Shown: positions 53,972-62,384 of the stretch, in pieces
Numbering within the stretch: the stretch's first letter is position 1
Layout: each line of letters opens with the position of its first letter
Origin: Fimbriimonadia bacterium
GTDB taxonomy: Bacteria > Armatimonadota > Fimbriimonadia > Fimbriimonadales > GBS-DC
DNA length: 64,000 nt
Assembly (NCBI GenBank): GCA_026129765.1
Contig: JAHCHP010000013.1
Location: forward strand, 48,006-112,005
Direction: 5' to 3'
The notes under the pieces: generated by a model
Seen by the model: the letters and a program-made list of their open reading frames with translations, nothing else
Databases searched by the model: none
Told to the model about the DNA's origin: nothing
Made by a program: the position numbers and the translations under genes

Positions 53972-55657
53972 CTATGGATTATTTCCAAACCGGCTACTGA
54001 GGAGTTTATCGATACGGTCACGCGCTTCAGAAGCTTGCCTTGTTCCCGGCATCAGTTCAATCACGCGCTGCCAAAAACGCATGGCTGACACCACTTCCCC
54101 GCGAGTATGCGCATTATCGCCCAATCGAAACAGCAAGTCAGCCGCTTTTTGTTGATAAACCGATTTTTCAGAACCTTCTGCCAAATCCACTGCTTGCGCC
54201 CAGTGCTTTAACGCTTTTTCATAGTCGCCCTGCTCCGCAGAAATCAACGCCAACCCATCATACGCGCCGGGTAAATTGCGGTATCTTAGCGCGGATTGAT
54301 ACGCCTGTGCCGCAGTGGTATAGTCGCGAACCTTGAGTCGCTGATTGCCGTAAGCGGTCAGCGAGATCGCCAAATTTTGCTGGATCATCTCCTGATGCTT
54401 TGCCGATCTTGCGCGCGCCAACGTGTTGGCATAAACCTGCGCTGCCTCCAAAAACTGCCCTTGACGATGCAATTTCTCTGCCCGCTGATAGTCGGCAGCC
54501 AACACCTCATCGCGTTTTTCCATTTCGTGTCGCTCATACGCTTTTTGAAGCGAGAACGCGCCCACCGCCAGAAATCCCAGAATCGCTGCGCCAATCAGCA
54601 CCACCACAAAAACCGTTCCCAGAAAGCTTTTGGCGGCAGCGGACAGCCAGGGTTTGGGAGGGGGTGGCGGCGGAATATAGGCAGGCGGCGGCGCGGCAGT
54701 GGTTGTCTGCCCTGTAGGATAGGTTGTGGAGGGGGCAGTTGGGTACATCGTTCCCGGCGCAGGATAGGTCTGCGAGGGCGGATAGGCAGGGGCTGGCGCG
54801 CCAGCGGTGTTAGGCATTAACATCACGGGGGGTGTTTTGAGGCTTTCCAGCGCGTCCGCAAGGGCTTTTTTCATTTCTTGCGCGCTGGAAAAACGGTTCA
54901 CAGGACTTTTCTGCAGCGAGCGCCGGATCACCCATTCCAGCGCGTACGGCAAGTCTGGCGGTGAGGGAGGCTCGGTATTCATGATGTTATAGGTGATGCT
55001 GACGACCGAGTCGCCCGTAAAAGGCTTAAAGCCCGCCACCATTTCATAGAACACGGTGCCGACCGAAAAGAGGTCGGTGCGCTCATCGATCTCCTGCCCC
55101 AGCACCTGTTCCGGCGACATATAGCTGGGCGTGCCAAAGATCTGACCATCCATCGTAATTGTCGGCTCGTACTTCAGGCGAGCGATGCCAAAGTCGGTCA
55201 GTTTCACGCGCCCTTCGCCGATGAGGTGGATATTTTCGGGTTTGATGTCACGATGGATCACGCCTTTGCTATGCGCTTCAGTCAAGGCTTCTAAGACCTG
55301 CGTCGCGATTCCGACTGCCTCTTCTGCGGGTATCACGCCGTCGCGCAGCATTTTTTCGCGAAGGTTCTCGCCCTCCAAATACTCCATGACAATGAAGTAG
55401 CGTCCATCGGGATCGACTTCGGTTTCGTAGATGGTAACAATGTTGGGGTGGGTGAGTTGCCCCGCCGCGCGCGCTTCGCGCTGGAAACGATGGATGCGGT
55501 CTTGACGCGCCGAATCGGTGACACCCGCAGGCAAATGGAGCTCTTTGACTGCCACGCGACGGTTCATTCGGGTATCCAACGCTTCGTAAACGATATCGTT
55601 ACTGCGCGCGATTTCCCGAATGATTCGATAATGACCCAACACCAAATCGACGCTCAT
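53972..55657 (-). CDS. Membrane Ser/Thr protein kinase with Pro-rich linker and TPR extracytoplasmic part
   Basis: 561 residues. The kinase domain (1-275) has VAVKEL (Lys38), HRDIKPENI, LTDFGIARL, GTPSYMSPEQ and DLFSVGTVFYEM. The glycine-rich loop is odd: IARSNDIVYEA replaces GxGxxGxVY. A Pro/Tyr/Thr-rich linker, a TM helix (FLGTVFVVVLIGAAILGFLAVGAF) and about 190 residues of TPR-like helices (GNQRLKVRDYTTAAQAYQSAL) follow. Start 55657 fits the kinase domain. Message leader lacks an obvious RBS. Confidence 0.92.
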   Translation of the reverse strand: MSVDLVLGHYRIIREIARSNDIVYEALDTRMNRRVAVKELHLPAGVTDSARQDRIHRFQREARAAGQLTHPNIVTIYETEVDPDGRYFIVMEYLEGENLREKMLRDGVIPAEEAVGIATQVLEALTEAHSKGVIHRDIKPENIHLIGEGRVKLTDFGIARLKYEPTITMDGQIFGTPSYMSPEQVLGQEIDERTDLFSVGTVFYEMVAGFKPFTGDSVVSITYNIMNTEPPSPPDLPYALEWVIRRSLQKSPVNRFSSAQEMKKALADALESLKTPPVMLMPNTAGAPAPAYPPSQTYPAPGTMYPTAPSTTYPTGQTTTAAPPPAYIPPPPPPKPWLSAAAKSFLGTVFVVVLIGAAILGFLAVGAFSLQKAYERHEMEKRDEVLAADYQRAEKLHRQGQFLEAAQVYANTLARARSAKHQEMIQQNLAISLTAYGNQRLKVRDYTTAAQAYQSALRYRNLPGAYDGLALISAEQGDYEKALKHWAQAVDLAEGSEKSVYQQKAADLLFRLGDNAHTRGEVVSAMRFWQRVIELMPGTRQASEARDRIDKLLSSRFGNNP

Positions 55658-55682
55658 AGGGAGAGTGATAAAAACTGGAATC

Positions 55683-55688
55683 ATTATA
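55683..55688 (-). promoter_or_regulatory. Putative -10 box for the Ser/Thr kinase gene
   Basis: TATAAT on the minus strand, 25 nt before ATG 55657. The leader would be pyrimidine-rich and without a purine RBS. Confidence 0.45.
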
Positions 55689-55902
55689 CCTGTGAGGCAG
55701 GTAAGAGTGGAAAAAAAAATTCTCAAACCGCCTCTGCCATGAAGGAATTTCGATGATAACTTTCTAATCTTAAAACAACGATTTCAAATAGAACGGTTGG
55801 CTCACTCCCTCCAAACCTGTTATGCGGATTGAATTTAGAGAGTCATAACGTTCTTGAGAGCGCGATACGCGCTCAAACCCAATTTGGCAGGAGGTATTAC
55901 CT

Positions 55903-58900
55903 ATGCGAAGTCATCAGATGCTGTACGCTGGATTTGTTTTAATGCTTGTTTGGCTGCTTGCCCTCCCAGCAGCAGTCGCGCAAAACACCGCTTTTACGTA
56001 CCAGGGGCTGCTCAAATCGGAAGGGCTGCCCTCCAACGGCGCGTTTGACTTTCAATTCAAGCTGTTTGATGCCGAAACCGAAGGCACTCAAATCGGCTCC
56101 ACCTTGACAATAACCGGCACGCAAGTGACCAATGGCTTGTTCGGCGCGTCATTAGACTTCGGACTGAGCGCGTTCACTGGCTCGCCCCGCTGGTTGGAAA
56201 TCGCAGCCAAAATGCCTGCGGACACCGAATATACGACGCTCACGCCGAGAGTCTCGCTGACGCCGGTTCCCTACTCGATCTATGCCTACACGGCTAACGC
56301 AATTAAACTACAGGGGCGTCCCATCGATTTGACCGAACCTACCCTCAATCAGGTGCTTCAGTGGGATGGCGTCATGTGGAAACCCGCTTCCGTGATTGTA
56401 TATACGGCAGGCGCGGGACTGACGCTGAGTGAGGACAACGTTTTTTCCATTGCGGAAAATGGCGTTGTTACCAATATGATCGCGGACAATGCGGTGACGA
56501 ATCCCAAATTGGCAGATAACGCGGTCAGCACTTCCAAGATACAGGATAACGCGGTGACGGAACCCAAATTGGCGGACAATGCCGTCAGCACGAATAAGAT
56601 TCAAGACAACGCCGTTACCAATCCCAAGCTGGCGGATAATGCGGTCAGCACCAGTAAGATACAGGATAATGCGGTGACGAATCCCAAGCTGGCAGACAAC
56701 TCCGTCAGCACTTCCAAGATACAGGATAATGCGGTGACGACCGCTAAAATTGCAGATGGCGCGGTGACAACGCCCAAGATTGGCGACGGGGCAGTGACAA
56801 CCGCTAAGATCGCGGACAATGCGGTCACTACTCCCAAAATCGCGGATAACGCGGTCACTACTCCCAAAATCGCGGATAACTCCATCAGTACCGCAAAATT
56901 GCAAAACAACTCCGTTACAACCGCCAAGATCAACCCGGCTGGCGCGCTGGTAGGTCAATCATTAACGTGGAACGGCGCGAATGTCGTTTGGGCATTCCCC
57001 GTCGCTTCGGGGCTATTGTTGCCGTTCGTCGGCGCAGCGAATACTGCTGCCCCGAATCCCGTCTTCTCGATCAGCAATACTGGAACCGGCTTCGGTATTC
57101 TTGGAACTGCGGTCGCCGCAAATGCCTCTGGAGTACATGGGCAGAATGATATCGCCACCGGCGCAGGAGTCTCAGGACACAGCGCAAACGGTATCGGCAC
57201 AAACGGCTTCAGCTTGAACAATATCGGGGTCGCTGGCAAAGCAGGCGGCGGCGCTAATCCCGCGCTGCCTGCTGGCACGGGCGTGCTGGGAATCAGCACC
57301 TTAGCAGGCGGCGAAGGGGTGCGAGGCGTCTCGACCGCTGCCAATGCAACGGGCGTGCGTGGAATCGCAGACGCGGGCGCGAACGCGATTGGCGTCAACG
57401 GAACCAGCGCAACCGGCACAGGCGTTTCTGGCACCTCCACAGCCGCAGGCGGCGACGGCGTGCTGGGAACCGGAGGCAACAACGGCAACGGTGTGCGAGG
57501 CGTCGCGAACTTAGGCGGCGCAGGTGCGTTTGGCGTCTTGGGAACCAGTACCGTCGGCTCGGGAGTAGTCGGGCGCGCGGGCGCAGCTCTGGCGGCTCCT
57601 CCTGCTTTGACCGGCGTGTATGGAACCACTGATAACGCTGGTTCCGACGCCATTCTGGGAGAAGCGAAGGGCGCGAATGGCAACGGCGTGCGAGGCGTCG
57701 CTGATGTTGGAGGCGCTGGAGCATTTGGCGTTCTTGGAACCAGCACCGTTGGCAGCGGCGTGGTAGGAAGAGCGGGAGCCGCCGCCGCCGCGCCGCCCGC
57801 TTTGACCGGCGTGTTCGGCACTTCTGATAACGGTGGATCGGATGGCGTGCGCGGTTTGGCGACCGGAGCGGCAGGCAATGGCGTCTATGGCATCGCTAAT
57901 GTCGCAAACGGCAACGGGGTCTTCGGCGAAGCGAGCAATAATGCAGGTTCCTTTGGTGTTCTTGGGATCACAACCACCGGCGCGGGTGTTGTGGGACGCG
58001 CTGGCGCAGGTATTCTGGCTGTACCGCCTGCCCTCACGGGTGTTTATGGTCTCTCGAACAACCCAACCAGCGCGGGTGTTCATGGAGTAAACAACGTGGC
58101 AGGAGGCTTTGGCGTCTTAGGACAAAGCACAAATGGTGTCGGCGTCGTTGCGCGCGCAAATGGCGCAGGAGACGCGCCTATTAATAACACCGCCGTCTTC
58201 GGAGTTACCAGCGCAGCCGGTCGCGCCATTGGTTTGCATGGGCTTGTGACTGGAAACAACGGTCATGGCGTTCGAGGCGTCGCCAGTGTGGGCGTTCAAG
58301 CCTGGGGCGTGGTAGGCAGCACCACCACGGGAACCGGGGTCGTTGGTTTGTTCGGCTTAGACCCGTCTGCTGCGGGGACTACCTCGCCGGCTGGCACAGG
58401 TGTCTTTGGAGCGACCAATTCGGACGGTGCTACGGGCGTTCGTGGCGTCTCTTCTGGAGCAAATGGGAACGGAGTGTTAGGAGCAGCGACCGGCGCAGGC
58501 GCGAACTCGTTTGGCATATTGGGTCTCAGTACCAATGGAACTGGGGTTGTTGGGTCTACGGGCGCAACGCTCGCGGGTGCGCCTACTAACCGGTCAGGCG
58601 TGTTTGGAATCACCAACCTCGCCGGGCTATATGGCGTTCTCGGAGTACACTCGACCCCGGGGCAAGTTGCAATCTTCGCGGCTGGCAACTTGGGCGCGTC
58701 GGGCGCGAAAACCTTCCGCATCGACCATCCGATGGACCCGGCGAACAAATACCTGCTGCATTACTGCTCCGAAGGTCCTGAGCCTCTGAACGTTTACCGG
58801 GGTAATGTGGTCTTGGACGCGAAAGGCGAAGCATGGGTTCAACTGCCCGCCTACTTCGAGAGCATCAACCGCGATTGGAGCTATACGCTGACGGCAATTG

Positions 58901-59160
58901 GCGGCGCAGCTCCCAACTTGCACGTGCGTCAGGAAGTGTCAAACAATCGTTTCCTGATCGCCGGCGGCATGCCCGGCATGAAAGTCTCATGGCGTGTGGA
59001 AGCCGTTCGCAACGACCTATATATGCAGCATTACGGCGCGCCGGTGGAAGTGGACAAACCACGCGAAGAGCGCGGTCGCTTCCAGTTCCCTGAGTTGTAC
59101 GGCATGCCTCGCGAGCGGGGAATCTTCTTCGTCCCGCTGGTGGAACCCGATAACCAGTAA
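55903..59160 (+). CDS. Giant secreted repeat protein with decapeptide and GVxG repeats
   Basis: 1085 residues with signal peptide (cleaved near PAAVAQ). A conserved N-terminal domain (TFTYQGLLKSEG-like start, RWLEIAAKMP, VSLTPVPYSIYAYTANA; about 30-130) is followed by a linker. Then come fifteen exact-length 10-residue repeats at 56494-56943 (such as VTNPKLADNA and VSTSKIQDNA), likely a fibrous stalk. About 580 residues of Gly/Ala-rich GVxG repeats follow, and a C-terminal domain of about 150 residues (YLLHYCSEGPEPLNVYRGN). Two 65-residue units at 57481 and 57676 are nearly identical. GGAGG precedes the ATG. A surface fibre or adhesin role is inferred. Confidence 0.88.
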   Translation: MRSHQMLYAGFVLMLVWLLALPAAVAQNTAFTYQGLLKSEGLPSNGAFDFQFKLFDAETEGTQIGSTLTITGTQVTNGLFGASLDFGLSAFTGSPRWLEIAAKMPADTEYTTLTPRVSLTPVPYSIYAYTANAIKLQGRPIDLTEPTLNQVLQWDGVMWKPASVIVYTAGAGLTLSEDNVFSIAENGVVTNMIADNAVTNPKLADNAVSTSKIQDNAVTEPKLADNAVSTNKIQDNAVTNPKLADNAVSTSKIQDNAVTNPKLADNSVSTSKIQDNAVTTAKIADGAVTTPKIGDGAVTTAKIADNAVTTPKIADNAVTTPKIADNSISTAKLQNNSVTTAKINPAGALVGQSLTWNGANVVWAFPVASGLLLPFVGAANTAAPNPVFSISNTGTGFGILGTAVAANASGVHGQNDIATGAGVSGHSANGIGTNGFSLNNIGVAGKAGGGANPALPAGTGVLGISTLAGGEGVRGVSTAANATGVRGIADAGANAIGVNGTSATGTGVSGTSTAAGGDGVLGTGGNNGNGVRGVANLGGAGAFGVLGTSTVGSGVVGRAGAALAAPPALTGVYGTTDNAGSDAILGEAKGANGNGVRGVADVGGAGAFGVLGTSTVGSGVVGRAGAAAAAPPALTGVFGTSDNGGSDGVRGLATGAAGNGVYGIANVANGNGVFGEASNNAGSFGVLGITTTGAGVVGRAGAGILAVPPALTGVYGLSNNPTSAGVHGVNNVAGGFGVLGQSTNGVGVVARANGAGDAPINNTAVFGVTSAAGRAIGLHGLVTGNNGHGVRGVASVGVQAWGVVGSTTTGTGVVGLFGLDPSAAGTTSPAGTGVFGATNSDGATGVRGVSSGANGNGVLGAATGAGANSFGILGLSTNGTGVVGSTGATLAGAPTNRSGVFGITNLAGLYGVLGVHSTPGQVAIFAAGNLGASGAKTFRIDHPMDPANKYLLHYCSEGPEPLNVYRGNVVLDAKGEAWVQLPAYFESINRDWSYTLTAIGGAAPNLHVRQEVSNNRFLIAGGMPGMKVSWRVEAVRNDLYMQHYGAPVEVDKPREERGRFQFPELYGMPRERGIFFVPLVEPDNQ
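56494..56943 (+). repeat. In-frame 30-bp tandem repeats (15 units)
   Basis: Fifteen consecutive 10-codon units of consensus V-(T/S)-T-x-K-(I/L)-(A/Q)-D-N-A, preceded by one 9-codon degenerate unit at 56467. Some neighbouring units are nearly identical at the DNA level, so unit number could change by slippage without shifting the frame. Confidence 0.9.
57481..57870 (+). repeat. Two near-identical 195-bp in-frame units
   Basis: Units starting at 57481 and 57676 both encode NGNGVRGVA, then GGAGAFGVLGTSTVGSGVVG and PPALTGV(Y/F)GT. The period is 65 codons. Weaker copies continue downstream in the same protein. Confidence 0.85.
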
Positions 59161-59225
59161 TCATAGGAAGGGGGCAACCCTTTTATAGGAAGCCCCCGAT
59201 CTCCTCGCGTTCTAATGAAACCCAC

Positions 59226-59261
59226 CCCTTTCGGGATTTGGATGATCCGATCCCGAAAGGG
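59226..59261. terminator. Strong bidirectional terminator-like hairpin
   Basis: Perfect 12-bp stem CCCTTTCGGGAT / ATCCCGAAAGGG with a 12-nt loop, between two convergent genes. A smaller hairpin GGGGGC/GCCCCC at 59170-59197 lies just before it. Confidence 0.75.
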
Positions 59262-59265
59262 AGCC

Positions 59266-61974
59266 TCAATCCTTCTTTTCCCCAATTTGCCGGAGCGCCT
59301 CTCCCATTTCATCCATCGCTGGGCTGGGTTCTCGCGCCGCTTTCCGGTAGTCGGGATCGTTCGGGTCTTTCGCTTTTTCTGGGTCGAAAATACGCGGGTC
59401 CACAGGCAACGCCTTATAGGGCGAATAATCGGGCAGCGATCCGAAGCAGTCCGCAAAGTCGGTTGACAACATATCGTAATAATTCAGAGGCTTCATACCC
59501 AGAATCAAGAAGATCGTTTTCAGAATGCTGCTGATACTGGTGGTTCGCCGCGAGATATGCCCGCGTTTGGCATAAGGGCTGATCACCATCAGAATACTCC
59601 GGTGCGCATCCACGCTGTCTACGCCTGCCTGCGCGTCATCCTCTGTCACAAAAATCGCCATCTCGCGCCAATATGGGGTCTGAGATAATGCCTCCACAAT
59701 ACGCCCCAAAGCGAGATCGTTATCCGCCATATAAGACTCATTGAAAGGATAACCTTTGTTCGGTTTCGCGCCCGCGCCGTGATCGTTGGGCAGATGCATG
59801 TAAACAAATCGCGGGAAAGCTTCTTTTCCGGACAAATAACGCTCGTTCAACTCTTTCAAAAACTGGTCGGCGCGATACTGGTCGGGAATGTTCATATTGT
59901 AGCCTGGATAAGTCCGACAAGTGTTATCCCACAACACTTTCGGCATCGGGATATTCAGCGCAAGGCGCGCGCCGGTCGGTTTGGTATCCTCATCTTCAGA
60001 AATACCTGCGAACTCAAACCCTTCACCATAGTTACGGAAGGAGATTCTATGTCGTTCGAAATGCTCCCACATGCTCCCATGTTCCAGATAATCTTCGGGA
60101 GTCAGCGAAGAATTTGCGCCAAACAAAGCGAGCCGTCCCGGCGCGCTGGTTCGGTAACTGGCTCCGCCGCCATACCCCGCTGCCGTGATCGATTCGGTCC
60201 AGTGATTGGTATAGTTCCCCACGAGCCAACGATGACCATCTGCCGATACATCACTGTTCACATGGAAGTTATCCGAAATCGCAAATCGCTTTGCCAGTTC
60301 CCTGTGATTGGGCATAATCGTTACTCCTTCCAACGCGCCCACACGACGGTTCTCGCCAAAACGCGCCAGGCTGGGTTCGCCTCGAACTCCCGGTAAATCG
60401 CCAAATACCTCATCAAAGGTGCGGTTCTCCTTTGTGATAAAGACCACATACTTGATTTTGCTGGAGGGGTTCCCGTGCATAGCGGGAATTGGATTGCCTG
60501 CTTCGCGAAGAATCGGCTTCGCGATCATCCCGTTGTTCTCCAGCGTCTTGCGCGTGAGAGCATGCAGTTCAGAGTCGGAAGGCGTGTTCAGCAGGCTGAG
60601 AGAACCGCGCATCAACCGCCCCACATACGTGCCTTCGGGACCGCGCTTAAAGTTCGGTCCGCCATTGGGTCCCGCGCCAAGCCCTTTGCCGTTTGAGACA
60701 TAAAGATGTTTGCCATCGGGCGAAACCGCCACCCGCGCCGGATACCAACCCACAGGAATGTGTCCCAACACTTTGCCTGTCTGAGCATCCAGTACGCCGA
60801 CCGCGTTGATGCCAGACTCGGCGACGTATAACCGCTTGCCATCAGGCGAAAGCGCCAGTCCAAACGGCAGGACCCCGCGCAGCCCGCTCAACTCCTTGAC
60901 AGGCGCAATCACGGTTCGCCATTTGCGTTGATGCGTGCGAACATCATAGGCTTCTATCGAGTCGTTGACCGAATTGGAAACATAGAGACGATCGCGCGTC
61001 GCAACCAAACCTGCCGGATTGCTGCCGCCAATCGCCTCTTTGCCAATCAGCAGACCGGTCTTGATGCGCACAGTGACTTTGGGATGTTGAGGTTCGGTTA
61101 TATCGATTCCCCATACCGAACAAGCCTCCGGCGCGTTTGGATCGCCTAAGCCCGGCACTTGCCTGCCGTCCACAACCACCCCCTCTTTCGCTTCCTTTGA
61201 GGGGTAACCGAAAGGCGGAAAATCGATCCCGCGAGGGTCTTTGCCCGCCACCTTTTCAATGGGCGCATATTGGAACGTTCCCATGTTCGCCACATAAACG
61301 CGCTTGCCATCCGGGGTCAGTGTCAAAGCGAAAGGATTGCGCCCCACGCCCACCGATGCGATGACACGACGGGTCTGTGTGTTAATCACCGCCATGCGAT
61401 AGTTTGCCAAGTCCAGCGCATAGAGCGTCTTTCCATCCTTAGAAAGCGCAAGATCGGTGGTATAAGCGTCAGGATATTGGGTTGAACTTAACTCAATAGT
61501 ATGGACTTTCGCGCCGTTGCTGATTTTGAAGAGTTCGATAGTGCCTTTATCCGCGCCGGATGCATAGATCAGATCATTGAGGTCATCAACGGCTGCGCCA
61601 ATGAAGGTTGAATGAAGCAGATCACGATTGGTATCATTGGATTGTTCATTGTAAGGGGGTATCTGTGAGATTAGCGGATTCGCCGAATCGGGATTTTTCA
61701 CAACCGTAATAGAGAAGGGTCCAGTGCCTCCATTGACTGTCACTAAAACTTTGCCATCCGCGCTCATCGCCATGCCAAACGGATGGGGCGGAATCCGGTA
61801 TTGCCTGCCCTGCGGCGTCAAGATACGCCCATGCGGAAGTACCGTCTCACCCTCCGTTTGAATCACGACATAGCGTTCGCCGGACGGCGATTCATAACCC
61901 ATTGGGACTTTTTGCGCCCCCACTCCCAAAATCAAACACGCGCCTAAAAGGCTCCCTAAACCGATTCTTCTCAT
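59266..61974 (-). CDS. Secreted phosphoesterase with N-terminal YVTN beta-propeller
   Basis: 902 residues with signal peptide (RRIGLGSLLGACLILGVGAQ). Residues about 60-450 contain propeller repeats with Asp-Gly-Lys turns (SADGKVLVTVN, TPDGKRVYVAN, SPDGKRLYVAE, SPDGKHLYVSN). Residues about 490-880 are a phosphoesterase of the alkaline-phosphatase superfamily: VVFITKENRTFDEVFGD, DNFHVNSDVSADGHRW, YMHLPNDHG, AIFVTEDDAQAGVDSVDAHR. Substrates could be phospholipids or phosphomonoesters. AGGAGG precedes the ATG. Confidence 0.92.
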   Translation of the reverse strand: MRRIGLGSLLGACLILGVGAQKVPMGYESPSGERYVVIQTEGETVLPHGRILTPQGRQYRIPPHPFGMAMSADGKVLVTVNGGTGPFSITVVKNPDSANPLISQIPPYNEQSNDTNRDLLHSTFIGAAVDDLNDLIYASGADKGTIELFKISNGAKVHTIELSSTQYPDAYTTDLALSKDGKTLYALDLANYRMAVINTQTRRVIASVGVGRNPFALTLTPDGKRVYVANMGTFQYAPIEKVAGKDPRGIDFPPFGYPSKEAKEGVVVDGRQVPGLGDPNAPEACSVWGIDITEPQHPKVTVRIKTGLLIGKEAIGGSNPAGLVATRDRLYVSNSVNDSIEAYDVRTHQRKWRTVIAPVKELSGLRGVLPFGLALSPDGKRLYVAESGINAVGVLDAQTGKVLGHIPVGWYPARVAVSPDGKHLYVSNGKGLGAGPNGGPNFKRGPEGTYVGRLMRGSLSLLNTPSDSELHALTRKTLENNGMIAKPILREAGNPIPAMHGNPSSKIKYVVFITKENRTFDEVFGDLPGVRGEPSLARFGENRRVGALEGVTIMPNHRELAKRFAISDNFHVNSDVSADGHRWLVGNYTNHWTESITAAGYGGGASYRTSAPGRLALFGANSSLTPEDYLEHGSMWEHFERHRISFRNYGEGFEFAGISEDEDTKPTGARLALNIPMPKVLWDNTCRTYPGYNMNIPDQYRADQFLKELNERYLSGKEAFPRFVYMHLPNDHGAGAKPNKGYPFNESYMADNDLALGRIVEALSQTPYWREMAIFVTEDDAQAGVDSVDAHRSILMVISPYAKRGHISRRTTSISSILKTIFLILGMKPLNYYDMLSTDFADCFGSLPDYSPYKALPVDPRIFDPEKAKDPNDPDYRKAAREPSPAMDEMGEALRQIGEKKD

Positions 61975-62384
61975 TGCTGCCTCCTAAGTATCTCCTATAT
62001 AATAGCAGTGCCAATTTGAAATCTTGGCGAAAAGCAAATGGCTGACCACCGTCATTCCCGCGAACGCGGTAATCCAGGAAAGGCAAACGCTTTCAAGAAT
62101 CGGCTTTGGTTAGCCCCAATAGACGCTCTGTCTGGTGGGAGATACTTACCAGTCATACTTTTCGTTTGACAGCGGTCACCTCCTGTCTTTAGGCGATTAA
62201 CGTGAAGCGGATTTCTAAAGCCGAACCCGAAATCAAATCGCAACCCGGCGTCATTCTTGCGCGCATAGAATTTTCAATTAAACAAAAAATACGCCGTTCA
62301 GCGTATGGATTCATCTGATAAATGGGTGTATCATATATAAATACTATCGCCCTTCCGTTTTTGGCAAGGGAGAAGGAGAAATAA
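61975..62384. other. Intergenic region with repeat family A and a small hairpin
   Basis: 410 bases without a supported gene. It carries the AGGAGG RBS and a TATTAT-like box for the leftward phosphoesterase gene, a family A repeat at 62051-62078, and a 6-bp hairpin ATACGC/GCGTAT at 62289-62306. GGAG lies close before the rightward start. A frame on the minus strand across 62189-62551 overlaps the rightward gene and looks spurious. Confidence 0.6.
62051..62078 (-). repeat. Interspersed palindromic repeat, family A copy
   Basis: Inverted copy of 52647-52674 with a single mismatch (27 of 28 bases). Confidence 0.8.

Noticed and set aside
56308..58083. Long open frames on the minus strand inside the giant repeat-protein gene
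   Set aside because: They follow from the repetitive, stop-poor codon pattern of the plus-strand gene and have no RBS or recognisable domains.
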